Below, piece by piece: positions 20,676-30,402 of a stretch of DNA of 64,000 nucleotides (the first letter of the stretch is position 1; each line of letters begins with the position of its first letter). The DNA comes from Cupriavidus pauculus (GTDB taxonomy: Bacteria; Pseudomonadota; Gammaproteobacteria; Burkholderiales; Burkholderiaceae), in NCBI RefSeq assembly GCF_003854935.1, contig NZ_CP033970.1, forward strand, positions 372,001 to 436,000, given 5' to 3'. Below the pieces are notes generated by a model. That model saw only the letters and a program-made list of their open reading frames with translations. It had not been told where the DNA came from and did no database searches. The position numbers were made by a program, and so were the translations under genes.

Positions 20676-21488
20676 CTACACGGCGATATTGCCGAATTCC
20701 TGGGTGACCTGCTCGTGCAGCCGGCGCATGCCGCGCAGCCAGCGGTCGTAGTCCTGGCCCTTGCGGCGATAGTATTCCAGCACCTCGGGGTGCGGCAGGA
20801 TCAGGAAACTTTCGTTGGCCACGCCTTCGAGCGTCTTCTCGGCCACGTGCTCCGGCGTGACCGAACCCGCCTGCAGGAAGCCCTTGCGCTCACCGTCGTC
20901 GCCGAACAGCATCTTCGTCTGCACGCCCTGCGGGCAGATGCAGCTCACCTTGATGCCACGCTCGCCGTAGGTGATAGACAGCCACTCGGCAAAGCCGATC
21001 GCGGCGTGCTTGGTCACCGCGTACGGCGCCGAGCCGATCTGCGACAGCAGGCCCGCCGCCGACACCGTGTTGACGAAGTACCCCTCGCCGCGCGCCAGCA
21101 TCTGCGGCAGCACGGCCCGCGCCGCGTGGATGTGGGCCATGACGTTGATTTCCCAGATGCGCTGCCAGTCGTCGGCGGAGGCTTCCAGCCCCTTGCGCAG
21201 GATGATGCCGGCGTTCGAGCAGAACACGTCCACCTGGCCAAAGCGCTGCGTGGCCACGTCGACCAGCCCCTGCACGGCGGCCGCATCGGCCACGTCCACG
21301 CGCTGCGAGAAGACCTGGCAGTCCGGCGCGGCTGCGGCGGCCTCGGCAGCCACCTGTGCAGCGCCCGCCGCGTCGATGTCGGCCACCGCCACGCCACGGG
21401 CGCCGGCCTGCGCAAACGCCAGCACCAGTGCGCGGCCGATGCCGGTGCCACCGCCGGTGACGATCACGGTCTTGTTGCGAATCTCCAT
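20676..21488 (-). CDS. Short-chain dehydrogenase/reductase
   Basis: Classical NAD(P)-dependent SDR of 270 residues. The cofactor motif TGGGTGIG is at about residues 11-18, NAG in CSNAGI, and the catalytic Ser is in NTVSAAG with YAVTK as YxxxK. The acidic VADID after the second strand suggests NAD(H). Substrate unknown. The C-terminal 40 residues (YYRRKGQDYDRWLRGMRRL) extend past the core. Lies between iclR (30 bases upstream) and bug (35 downstream), probably one transcript. Confidence 0.9.
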   Translation of the reverse strand: MEIRNKTVIVTGGGTGIGRALVLAFAQAGARGVAVADIDAAGAAQVAAEAAAAAPDCQVFSQRVDVADAAAVQGLVDVATQRFGQVDVFCSNAGIILRKGLEASADDWQRIWEINVMAHIHAARAVLPQMLARGEGYFVNTVSAAGLLSQIGSAPYAVTKHAAIGFAEWLSITYGERGIKVSCICPQGVQTKMLFGDDGERKGFLQAGSVTPEHVAEKTLEGVANESFLILPHPEVLEYYRRKGQDYDRWLRGMRRLHEQVTQEFGNIAV

Positions 21489-21518
21489 CTCTCTCTCCTT
21501 GCAGGTTTTCGGAATCGG

Positions 21519-22361
21519 TCAGGCGGGCTGCCAGAGCCGCGCGGCCAGCGTATCGGCGAGTTCGCGGATGCGCGGGCCCAGGTTGCCTTCGAGCACTTCG
21601 GGCGACAGGCGCGTGGATGCGCCGCCAATGTTGAGCGCCAGCACCTCGGAGCCGTCGGCCAGCCGCACGGGCGCGGCGGCGCCGCTGACCGAGCGGTCCC
21701 ATTCGGCATGGGCCACGCAGAAGCCGCGCCGCGCGTGTTCGCGCATCGCCCGTTCCAGCTTGGTCCGCACGGCCGACCAGCGCGCGCCGTGGTGGCGCTC
21801 CAGCTCGGCCATGACCGCCACGCGGCGCGGCGCCGGCAGCCCGGCCAGCCACGCGCGGCCCATCGCCGAGGTCGCCATCGGCAACCGCGACCCCGGCGTC
21901 AGCCGCATCACCAGCGCGCCACGCGGCTGGCAGACTTCCAGGTAAAGCATGTCGTGCCGGTCCGGCGCCGCCAGCGCCACGGTGCAACCGGTGGCGAACG
22001 CCAGCGACTGCATCAGCGGCTGCGCGATATGGCGGATGCCGGCACCCGACAGATACCGCTGGCCCGGCAGCATCGCGCCCTGGCCGATGCGGTACTTCTC
22101 CTGCGCCGGCACGTAGACCAGATAGCCAAGGCTGGCCAGCGTGTAGGTCAGCCGCGACACGGTCGGTCGGGGAATACCCGTACGGCGCGACAACTCGGCG
22201 TTGCCCAGAAAGTCGTCGTCGGGCCCGAACGCACGCAGCAATTCCACCCCCCGCGCCAGCGCCGTCACGAAATTGCGGTCCTCGGCATCGTTCGGACACG
22301 CGACATCCGCCGACACCAGTGCGGCATCGAGCGGCTGCGGAATCGAGGTGGTGCGTTTCAT
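21519..22361 (-). CDS. IclR-family transcriptional regulator
   Basis: 280 residues: winged helix (about 33-95, NAELSRRTGIPRPTVSRLTYTL) and effector-binding GAF-like IclR domain (about 105-275, including TSAMGRAWLAGLP). These regulators usually respond to aromatic or organic acids and control adjacent catabolic or transport genes. First gene of the minus unit with SDR and bug, divergent from livHMGF; likely controls both sides. ATG 22361 (MKRTTS) lies next to the 314-base control region. Confidence 0.92.
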   Translation of the reverse strand: MKRTTSIPQPLDAALVSADVACPNDAEDRNFVTALARGVELLRAFGPDDDFLGNAELSRRTGIPRPTVSRLTYTLASLGYLVYVPAQEKYRIGQGAMLPGQRYLSGAGIRHIAQPLMQSLAFATGCTVALAAPDRHDMLYLEVCQPRGALVMRLTPGSRLPMATSAMGRAWLAGLPAPRRVAVMAELERHHGARWSAVRTKLERAMREHARRGFCVAHAEWDRSVSGAAAPVRLADGSEVLALNIGGASTRLSPEVLEGNLGPRIRELADTLAARLWQPA

Positions 22362-22675
22362 GAGCGATTGATATCAGTTTCCATGCCCGGCGAGCGCCGG
22401 TATGTAGGGAAAACATAGGAGCCATAGGCCCCGTAAATATGCGCCTGCTGGCCCGCCCCGCAGCAGCTTGCACGCTGAAATCAGGGAATACACGGACGGT
22501 TTGCGGCCCGTTGCGGGCGTGCTATTTCGCGTATCGGAATACTACGTCTGATCGCTTGACGCTCGCTGAAACGCTATGCAAAGTCGCCGAAAAAGAACGA
22601 CCGTGCGAGAACGCGACACGGCGTCGGACACAGCGCGGGTGCCCCGGTGGCACACCATCGCAAGGAGACAAACGC
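22362..22675. promoter_or_regulatory. iclR/liv divergent control region
   Basis: 314 bases holding the promoters of iclR-SDR-bug and of the liv-type operon. An imperfect palindrome GTAT-CGGA-ATAC lies at 22531-22542, inside the partly symmetric CGTATCGGAATACTACG. A TTGACG at 22556 lacks a well-spaced -10. The permease ribosome site is AAGGAGA at 22661-22667. Confidence 0.45.
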
Positions 22676-23539
22676 ATGGCACTGTTTTTCCAGCAGTTCC
22701 TCAATGGCTTGACACTGGGCGGCGTCTACAGCCTGGTGGCCTTGGGGTTGACCCTTGTCTACGGCATCCTGCACGTACCCAACTTCGCGCACGGCGCGTT
22801 GTACATGGCCGGCGCCTACGTGTCGTACTACGCCATGACCACGCTGGGCCTGAACTACTGGCTGGCGATGCTGGCCGCGGCCGCCGTGGTGGCCGTGCTG
22901 TCGATGCTGGCCGACCGGCTGGTGTTCCATCCGCTGCGCAACGCGCCCGAGATCCACGACATGATCGCGGCCATCGGCATCCTGCTGTTCCTGGAAGCCG
23001 GGGCGCAGGCGCTGTGGGGCGCCGACTTCCACCGCATGCCCACGCCGTACGGCCAGATGGTGGACATCTTCGGGCTCACCGCGCCGCTGCAGCGCGTGCT
23101 GATCATCGTGGCCGCGTTTGGCCTGATGGTGCTGCTGCACCTGTTCCTCACGCGCACGGTCACCGGCTCCACGATCATGGCGATGGCCCAGAACCGCGAG
23201 GGCGCGGCGCTGGTGGGCATCGACGCCACGCGCGTCACGCTGCTGGTGTTCGCCATCTCCGGCGCGCTGGCCGCCATCGCCGCCACGCTCTACGCGCCGA
23301 TCAACCTCGTGTACCCGAGCATGGGCAACCTGGTGATCACCAAGGCGTTCGTCATCATCATCCTGGGCGGCATGGGCAGCATTCCCGGCGCCATCGTCGG
23401 CGGGCTGATCATCGGCATGGCCGAAAGCTTCGGCGGGTTCTACATCTCCACCGACTACAAGGACATCATCGCCTTCCTGCTGCTCGTGATCATCCTGTCG
23501 GTGCGTCCGCAGGGCCTGTTCGCCGGCAAGGCCGCCTGA
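22676..23539 (+). CDS. livH: ABC permease, LivH type
   Basis: Inner-membrane permease of the branched-chain amino acid/aromatic acid (HAAT) ABC family. 287 residues, mostly hydrophobic helices. Family motifs are NGLTLGGVYSLVALGLTLVYG at the N-terminus, NFAHGALYM and GGMGSIPGAIVGG. ATG 22676 follows AAGGAGA at ideal spacing, although the open frame extends upstream. First gene of livH-livM-livG-livF-receptor. The substrate is not certain to be an amino acid, given the IclR/SDR/Bug neighbours. Confidence 0.93.
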   Translation: MALFFQQFLNGLTLGGVYSLVALGLTLVYGILHVPNFAHGALYMAGAYVSYYAMTTLGLNYWLAMLAAAAVVAVLSMLADRLVFHPLRNAPEIHDMIAAIGILLFLEAGAQALWGADFHRMPTPYGQMVDIFGLTAPLQRVLIIVAAFGLMVLLHLFLTRTVTGSTIMAMAQNREGAALVGIDATRVTLLVFAISGALAAIAATLYAPINLVYPSMGNLVITKAFVIIILGGMGSIPGAIVGGLIIGMAESFGGFYISTDYKDIIAFLLLVIILSVRPQGLFAGKAA

Positions 23540-23551
23540 GGAGACACCGAC

Positions 23552-24566
23552 ATGAAAGCACTGCAAGGCAAGACAGGCTGGGCGCTGCTGCTGGCCGCCG
23601 CCATCGCGTTTCCGTTGGCCGTTCCCAACAGCTACTTCCTGACCGTGATGACGCTCGCGTTCATCACCGCCATCGCCACCCTGGGCCTGAACCTGCTGAC
23701 CGGGTACACGGGCCAGCTGAACCTGGCGCACGGCGGCTTCATGGCCATCGGCGCCTACACGCTCGGCATCCTGACCGTCGACCACCAGGTGCCGTTCTGG
23801 CTGGCGTTCGCGCTGTCCGGCGTGGTCTGCATGGTGCTGGGCTACGGCGTGGGCGTGGTGTCGCTGCGCCTGAAGGGTCACTACTTCTCGATCTTCACGC
23901 TCTGCGTGGGCTACATCATCTACCTGGTGATCGAGAAGTGGGAGGGGCTCACGCACGGCGCCGTCGGCCTGATCGGCATCCCGGTGCCGGCGGCCATCGG
24001 CCCGCTCGCCTTCGACAGCGTGCAGGCCCAGTACTACCTGGTGCTGGCGTTCCTGACGATCGGCACGTTCGTGATGCACCGCATCGTCGGCTCGCTGCTG
24101 GGGCGCGGCTTCATGGCCGTGCGCAACAGCGACGCGCTGGCCGAGGCGCTGGGCATCAACCTCATGCGCACCAAGGTGCTGTCGTTCGTGCTGTCGGTGG
24201 CCTACGCGGGCTTTGCCGGGGCACTCTACGCGGGGCAGGTGCGGTTCCTGGGCCCGGACATCGCGCGCACCGACATCACGTTCGACATGGTCATGTCGAT
24301 GCTCGTGGGCGGCACGGGCACGCTGCTGGGGCCGCTGCTGGGCGCCGTGCTGGTGCCGTGGGTCACCCAGACGCTGCAGTTCCTGCAGGACTACCGGATG
24401 CTGGTGTTCGGCCCGGTGCTGATCCTGCTGATCATCTTCGTGCCCGACGGCATCGTGGGGTCCTACCTGAAGCGCCAGGCGCGCCGCGCCGCCGCGCAAC
24501 GCCGGGGCGAACTGGCCGCCGCGCGCAACGCCCAGCCCATCGCCACGCGCCGCCCGGGAGCCGAGA

Positions 24567-24574
<8 letters not shown>
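23552..24574 (+). CDS. livM: ABC permease, LivM type
   Basis: Second permease of the HAAT transporter, 340 residues with about 8-10 helices. Motifs are GLNLLTGYTGQLNLAHGGF near the N-terminus and VGGTGTLLGPLLGA near the C-terminus. The tail is Arg/Ala-rich and cytoplasmic (residues about 305-340). Starts 12 bases after livH behind GAGGAGA; its end overlaps livG by 8 bases, indicating translational coupling. Confidence 0.93.
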
Positions 24575-25317
<743 letters not shown>

Positions 25318-25331
<14 letters not shown>

Positions 25332-26025
25332 ACGCGTCTCGCTGTCGTACGGCAGCTTCCGCGCCCTGGACAACATCACGCTCCACGCCGGCGCCGGCGA
25401 ACTGGTGGTGCTGCTGGGCGCCAACGGGGCCGGCAAGAGCTCGATCTTCCTGGCGATGAGCGGCATCCATCGCACCAGCGGCGGCAGCATGCGCTTTGAC
25501 GGCCGCGAGCTGGGCGGCATGAAGCCGTCGCAGATTGTGCAGGCCGGGCTCGTGCACTGCCCTGAAGGCCGCAAGCTGTTTCCGGCCATGAGCGTCGAGA
25601 AGAACCTGACGCTCGGCGCCTACGTGCACCGCCGCGACCGCGCCGGCATCCGCGCCACGCTGGAAGAGGTCTACGAGATGTTCCCGATCCTGCGCCAGAA
25701 GAAGGACGACCCGGCCGGCTCGCTGTCGGGCGGCCAGCAGCAGATGGTGGCGCTGGGCCGCGCGCGGATGGGCCGCCCGCGCGCGCTGCTGCTCGACGAG
25801 CCGTCGCTGGGCCTGGCGCCGCTGGTGGTCAAGCAGATGTTCGAGGTGATCCAGCGCATCAACCGCGCCGGCACCACGGTGCTGCTGGCCGAGCAGAACG
25901 CCTACGCGGCGCTGGGCATCGCCCACCGCGCCTACGTGATCGAAAGCGGCCGCATCGTCATGGAAGGCGACCGCGACGCGCTGCTGAAGGATGAGGGAAT
26001 CCGGAAGGCTTATATCGGGGGGTAG
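25318..26025 (+). CDS. livF: ABC ATPase, LivF type
   Basis: Second nucleotide-binding subunit, 235 residues. Walker A is GANGAGKSS, the signature LSGGQQQMVALGRA is intact, Walker B is ALLLDEPSLGL, and the switch His position reads AEQNAY as usual for LivF. It begins inside the last 14 bases of livG. A 179-base gap containing two REP palindromes separates it from the receptor gene. Confidence 0.93.
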
Positions 26026-26039
26026 TGGAAAGGTTTGCT

Positions 26040-26158
26040 CCCCTCTCCCGCTCGCGGGAGAGGGGTTGGGGGAGAGGGCGTTGCGGTCCAAATCGCGACC
26101 GTCGCATCTGGAACGTCCTGCCCTCTCCCCCGCCCCTCTCCCGCAGGCGGGAGAGGGG
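26040..26158. repeat. REP doublet (REPIN-like) within the liv operon
   Basis: Two copies of the same REP-like palindrome in opposite orientation. Copy 1 is CCCCTCTCCCGC (26040-26051), loop TC, GCGGGAGAGGGG (26054-26065), then TT and GGGGGAGAGGG (26068-26078). Copy 2 is the inverse: CCCTCTCCCCC (26121-26131), then CCCCTCTCCCGC (26133-26144), loop AG, GCGGGAGAGGGG (26147-26158). The whole can fold as one long hairpin with two side stems. A related single copy is at 54157-54185. Placed between livF and the receptor, it may tune relative expression. Confidence 0.8.
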
Positions 26159-26204
26159 AGAAAACAATTGGCTATCGAAACCAGAACAGACAAGGAGACA
26201 GCAC

Positions 26205-27377
26205 ATGCACCACCAAACACTGGGTCGTTTCTTCGCGCTTGCCGCGTGCGCCGCGGCGGCAGTCCTGGCTTCCTCGCCCGCGCTGGCGCAGGAAGTGGTC
26301 AAGATCGGCTATACCGGCCCGCTGTCGGGCGGTGCCGCGCTCTATGGCAAGAACGTGCTGTCGGGCATCCAGATGGCCGTCGACGAGATCAACGCGGGCG
26401 GCCTGCAGGTGGGCGGCAAGAAGGTGAAGCTCGAAGTCGTGGCGCTGGACGACAAGTACGCGCCGGCCGAGGCCGCGATCAATGCGCGCCGGCTGGTGCA
26501 GCAGCACAAGACGCCGGCCGTGTTCGTGCCGCACTCGGGTGGCATCTTCGCGCTGCAGGCGTTCAACGAGCAGGAGAAGTTCCTGGTCATGGCCTATTCC
26601 AGCGTGCCGCGCATTACCGACGCCGGCAACAAGCTGACGATCCGCATCCCGCCGGCCTACACCGGCTACATCGAGCCGTTCGTCAAGGCGCAGATGAAGC
26701 GCTACGGCAAGAACGTGGCGCTGGTGCCGGCCGACCACGACTACGCCAAGGCGTGGGTGCAGGCGTTTGTGCCGGCCTGGGAAGGCGCGGGCGGCAAGGT
26801 CGTCGGCAACAACCCGATGTCGTACACCAAGGCCACCGACTTCTACACCGGCGTGTCGCGCGCCATCGCCGACAAGCCGGACGTGATGTTCGTGGGCGGC
26901 CCGTCGGAGCCGACGGCGCTGGTGGTCAAGCAGGCCCGCGAGCTGGGCTTCAAGGGCGGCTTCATCATCATGGACCAGGCCAAGATGGACGAGATGGCCA
27001 AGGTCACCAACGGGCTGGGCATGCTGGAAGGCTCCATCGGCGTGATGCCGCTGGTCAACGACGCCCGCCCGGCCGCGCAGGCGTACAACGCCCGCTACAA
27101 GAAACTGCATGACGGCCGCGACGCCACCACGGAGATGTCGCTGAACTACACGATGACGTGGGCGCTGGCCAACGCGATGAAGCTGGCCGGCACCACCACC
27201 GACGCGGCGGCCATCCGGGCAAAGATGCCCGATGCGGTCAAGGCGCTGCCGAAGGAAGTGAATCCGAACGAGGTGGACGGCATCGACGCCAAGGGCGGCT
27301 CCGAGGCCGACACCGTGGTCGGCTGGGTGCAGAAGGGCAAGATCGAACCGGTGCGCCTGTCGGAACTGGCGAAGTAA
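26205..27377 (+). CDS. ABC transporter substrate-binding protein, LivJ/HAAT type
   Basis: Periplasmic receptor for the adjacent permease, 390 residues. The signal peptide has a core of about residues 8-25 and likely cleavage ALA-QE (28/29). The mature protein begins VVKIGYTGPLSGGAALYG, typical of type I periplasmic binding proteins, and shows MAVDEINAGG, LDDKYAPAEA and GMLEGSIGVMP. ATG 26205 follows AAGGAGA; the open frame upstream crosses the REP elements and is not coding. Last gene of the operon; a strong terminator follows. Confidence 0.93.
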   Translation: MHHQTLGRFFALAACAAAAVLASSPALAQEVVKIGYTGPLSGGAALYGKNVLSGIQMAVDEINAGGLQVGGKKVKLEVVALDDKYAPAEAAINARRLVQQHKTPAVFVPHSGGIFALQAFNEQEKFLVMAYSSVPRITDAGNKLTIRIPPAYTGYIEPFVKAQMKRYGKNVALVPADHDYAKAWVQAFVPAWEGAGGKVVGNNPMSYTKATDFYTGVSRAIADKPDVMFVGGPSEPTALVVKQARELGFKGGFIIMDQAKMDEMAKVTNGLGMLEGSIGVMPLVNDARPAAQAYNARYKKLHDGRDATTEMSLNYTMTWALANAMKLAGTTTDAAAIRAKMPDAVKALPKEVNPNEVDGIDAKGGSEADTVVGWVQKGKIEPVRLSELAK

Positions 27378-27472
27378 GGCGCCGCAAAAGAGAGAGGCGG
27401 AGGGGGCAGTACCCGGCTGGCGGGCAGCCAGCATCGACAAGGCAGTCAAAACAGTCGACGTGGAGAGAAGCG

Positions 27473-27501
27473 AAGGGCGTCCGGCACCACCGGACGCCCT
27501 T
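27473..27501 (+). terminator. Intrinsic terminator of the liv-type operon
   Basis: Perfect 12-base stem AAGGGCGTCCGG (27473-27484) and CCGGACGCCCTT (27490-27501) around loop CACCA, followed by TGTCTTTGCC. It lies 96 bases after the receptor stop, and the opposite-strand DUF6600 gene ends just beyond it, so it may serve both strands. Confidence 0.85.
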
Positions 27502-27531
27502 TGTCTTTGCCGCCGCCGGTCAGGCCCGGCG

Positions 27532-30171
27532 CTAGCGCCGGTCGTCGTTGCGCGCCTGCTGGCCGCGCTGCTGCTGTTGCTGCTGTTGCTGCTGTTGCTG
27601 CTGGAACTGGCGCTGGCGGTCCTGCTGCTGGCGCTGCTGCTCCTGGAACTGGCGCTGCTGTTCCTGCGCCTGCCGCTGCATGTGCTGCTGTTGCTGCTGC
27701 GCCTGCTGTTGCTGCTGCTCGTGCACGCGCCGCTGCTGCTCCTGCGCCTGGCGCTGCTGCTCCATCATCTGCTGGCGCTGCATGGCCTGCTGGCGCTGCT
27801 GCTCGAACTGCTGGCGCTGCTGTTCCTGGAACTGGCGGGCCTGCTCCAGTTGCTGGCGCTGCGCCGCCTGCTGCCGCTGCTGGTCGATCTGCTGCCGCTG
27901 CTGCTCCTGGAACTGCCGCTGCTGGTCGCGCATCTGCCCCTGCCGCTGCATGTCAGCCTGCCGCTCCTGCGCCTGCCGCTGCTGGTCGGCGAACTGCCGC
28001 TGGCGCTCCTGCGCCTGACGCTGGACGTCCTGCTGCTGCCGATCCTGCTGCTGGCGTTGCTGGTCGAACTGCCGCTGGCGCTCCTGCGCCTGCCGCTGGA
28101 CATCCTGCTGCTGCCGATCCTGCTGCTGGCGCTGCTGGTCGAACTGCCGCTGGCGCTCCTGTGCCTGACGCTGGATATCCTGCTGCTGACGCTCCTGCTG
28201 CTGGCGTTGCTGGTCGAACTGCTGCCGGTTCATCGCCTCGCGTCGCTGGTCGTCCAGTTGACGTTGCTGGTCCTGCATCATCCGCTGCTGCTCGAACTGC
28301 TGGCGCCGCTGCTGGTCTTCGCCCTGCCACCGCTGGCCCTGCATCTGCCGCTGCTGGCTGTCGAGCTGGCGCTGCAACGCCTGTTGCTGCTGACGCTGGT
28401 TGTCGGCGCTCTGCCGCTGCTGGTCGTCGAGCTGGCGCTGCTGCACGAACTGCTGGCGCTGCGCGTCCGGCATGCCCGCGCGCGGCTGGCCGCCCGACCA
28501 GCCGCCCGGTCCGCGCCCGGCCTGCGCCGCCTGGCTCATGCGGACGTCGGGCTGCCATGGCAGCGCCTGCGCCGGCTGCGGGCCGCGTCGGCGGTCATCG
28601 CGGCCGGCCTGCTGGCCGCGGCCTTCCTGGCCCGGCTGCGGCCCCCGCCACGCCGGACCGGCCCCGGCGGTGCCGCCCTCGCGCGCAAAGCGGCGTGCCA
28701 GGTCGTCGCTGCCCAGCCGCCCCGGCTGCCGTGCCGCAATGGCCTGCCGTTCAAAGCCCTGGCGCGCCATCGGCGGCAAGCCCTGCGGCCGCGCGCCGCC
28801 GCCCCAGAGGCTGGCCTTGACCGGCGCGATGATCGGCCCGCCACGCCCCTCGCCCACGGGCAGCGTGCGCCATTCGTCGCGATGGCTGCCGCGCGGCACG
28901 GGCCGGCCTTCCACGAAGTTGCGCGACGGCATGCCGGTGATGGCACCGGGCACGTTGCGGTTGACCCAGCGGTCACGGTCGCCGCCGCGCATCCATGTGT
29001 TGTTGACGGTGATGTTGTTGATGCGCGTGATGTAGCGCGGACTGGCCCGGTACACGGGCCGGTAGACGTCGCGCGGTCCCAGCGGGTACCACGCCACGCC
29101 CGGCCCGCCGCCAATGCGGATGCTGGCGCCACCGATGAAGCCGACCACGGCCGGCGCGTAGCACGGCCGCACCGCCACCGGCCCCGGCACCCAGCCCCAG
29201 CGGTTGCCGAAGTACGCCCAGCGCCCGTAGTGCGATGGCGCAAACCCCCACGGCGCGTCGTCGATCCACGTCCAGCCCCACGGCGCCACCCAGGCCCAGT
29301 GGCCCGCGCTGTACGGCGCCCAGCCGGCCGCCACCGTGCGCGGGAACCACACCGCGCCGTAGCCGGGGTCCTGCTGCCAGTCGCCGTAGTCGTCCAGCGC
29401 GGTGTAGCCGGTCATGTCGGCCGGCACGTAGCGGGCGGACGGCGACGCGTCCTCGCGCGCGTCGCGGGCGGCGGTCCACTGGTCAAAGCTGTCGGCGCCC
29501 GGATAGTTGCCCGGCCCGGCGTCGGCCAGGTCGGTGCCGGCAAAGCGCATGCGCTGGCCGCGCGTCAGCTCGATGGCGCGGGTGTCGCCATACAGCACGG
29601 CGCTGCCATGGCGCATCGTCACGAGCGTGGTGGTGCCATCAGGCGAGACGTCGATCCGGTAGTCGCCGGGCTCGCGCGGCACGAACGCCAGGTTGGGCGT
29701 GTCGACCTCCACCTGCTGGTCGGGCGGCAGCGCGCGCACGCGGAGTTGCAGCGTGCCCTGCGTCAGCTTGACCTGCGTGGCGCGGTCGTCCAGGTTCAGG
29801 ATCGTGGCGGCCGTGCCGCCGCCCAGGCGCACCGCCGTGGTGCCGGCGTGCAGTTCGGCGCGGCCGCCGGGGTCCACCCAGAGCCGGTCGCCGGTGGTCA
29901 TCGGCCGGTTCAGCCCCACCGGCGCCCATTCGTCAGAGCCGCCCGGTGCAAAGCTGAGCCCGCCGGCCATGTCGGTCACGGTGGCGATGCGCGACGGCGG
30001 GTCGGCGGCCAGCGCGGACGGATCGCCCAGCACATTGGCGTCGTCGGGCGCCCGTTCGACATAGCCAGGCGGCACGGCAGAGTTGTAGTCCTGTGCGCCA
30101 GCCTGCCCTTGGGCAAGCAGCGCGGCCAGCCCGACGGCGGGCACGATGACGAGGCGATAACGGGGTTGCAT
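27532..30171 (-). CDS. Secreted DUF6600/FecR-like protein with Gln-rich repeat tail
   Basis: 879 residues. A Sec signal (about 1-26, AGA-QD) is followed by a FecR-like beta region (about 45-215; MTTGDRLWVDPGGRAELH). Next is a Trp/Gly-rich DUF6600 block (about 260-350; GHWAWVAPWGWTWIDD, APSHYGRWAYFGNRWGWVPG). A Gln/Arg-rich low-complexity tail of about 280 residues includes 25-residue tandem repeats. The tail is predicted to be coiled coil or disordered. No enzymatic motif is seen. ATG 30171 gives a proper signal peptide and is preferred over two upstream Mets. Function unknown; an envelope or surface role is inferred. Confidence 0.85.
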   Translation of the reverse strand: MQPRYRLVIVPAVGLAALLAQGQAGAQDYNSAVPPGYVERAPDDANVLGDPSALAADPPSRIATVTDMAGGLSFAPGGSDEWAPVGLNRPMTTGDRLWVDPGGRAELHAGTTAVRLGGGTAATILNLDDRATQVKLTQGTLQLRVRALPPDQQVEVDTPNLAFVPREPGDYRIDVSPDGTTTLVTMRHGSAVLYGDTRAIELTRGQRMRFAGTDLADAGPGNYPGADSFDQWTAARDAREDASPSARYVPADMTGYTALDDYGDWQQDPGYGAVWFPRTVAAGWAPYSAGHWAWVAPWGWTWIDDAPWGFAPSHYGRWAYFGNRWGWVPGPVAVRPCYAPAVVGFIGGASIRIGGGPGVAWYPLGPRDVYRPVYRASPRYITRINNITVNNTWMRGGDRDRWVNRNVPGAITGMPSRNFVEGRPVPRGSHRDEWRTLPVGEGRGGPIIAPVKASLWGGGARPQGLPPMARQGFERQAIAARQPGRLGSDDLARRFAREGGTAGAGPAWRGPQPGQEGRGQQAGRDDRRRGPQPAQALPWQPDVRMSQAAQAGRGPGGWSGGQPRAGMPDAQRQQFVQQRQLDDQQRQSADNQRQQQQALQRQLDSQQRQMQGQRWQGEDQQRRQQFEQQRMMQDQQRQLDDQRREAMNRQQFDQQRQQQERQQQDIQRQAQERQRQFDQQRQQQDRQQQDVQRQAQERQRQFDQQRQQQDRQQQDVQRQAQERQRQFADQQRQAQERQADMQRQGQMRDQQRQFQEQQRQQIDQQRQQAAQRQQLEQARQFQEQQRQQFEQQRQQAMQRQQMMEQQRQAQEQQRRVHEQQQQQAQQQQQHMQRQAQEQQRQFQEQQRQQQDRQRQFQQQQQQQQQQQQRGQQARNDDRR
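28027..28229. repeat. 75-base tandem repeat coding a Gln-rich 25-residue unit
   Basis: Within the Gln-rich tail. Units begin at 28027, 28102 and 28177 with an exact 75-base period; the third is partial, and a degenerate partial copy lies to the left. Each full unit codes QRQAQER followed by a QRQFDQQ-type stretch and RQQQD words. Flanking sequence to about 27560 and 28440 is also CTG/CAG-like but irregular. Prone to copy-number change between strains. Confidence 0.8.
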
Positions 30172-30402
30172 GATCCAGTACCTGAGTCCGGCGGGTGTGC
30201 CGGCGAGCATGGCGGCACGCACCCGCTGCCACCGTATCCCGGATAACGGCAGGCGGACCGGTCTGTGCACCGGTCTTTGTAAGGACTTATTTCCCGGCAT
30301 GCCCGGCGGGGCTTGCGGGACAAAGCCGGATACAAGTCTTGCAGTTGGGGGGCCGCCCCGCCACCGGGCGGGACGATGCTGCGGTGCGGCAGGCGCCGCC
30401 GC

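Noticed and set aside
27550-28440. Repeats that at first glance resemble a CRISPR array or microsatellite
   Set aside because: There are no fixed repeats with unique spacers; the pattern is codon-periodic and codes a Gln-rich tail, with a 75-base unit only in part.
27460-30246. Leu-rich plus-strand open frame resembling a membrane protein
   Set aside because: It is the antisense reading of the Gln-rich CAG-like repeats of the DUF6600 gene, so the Leu runs are an artefact of CTG complements.
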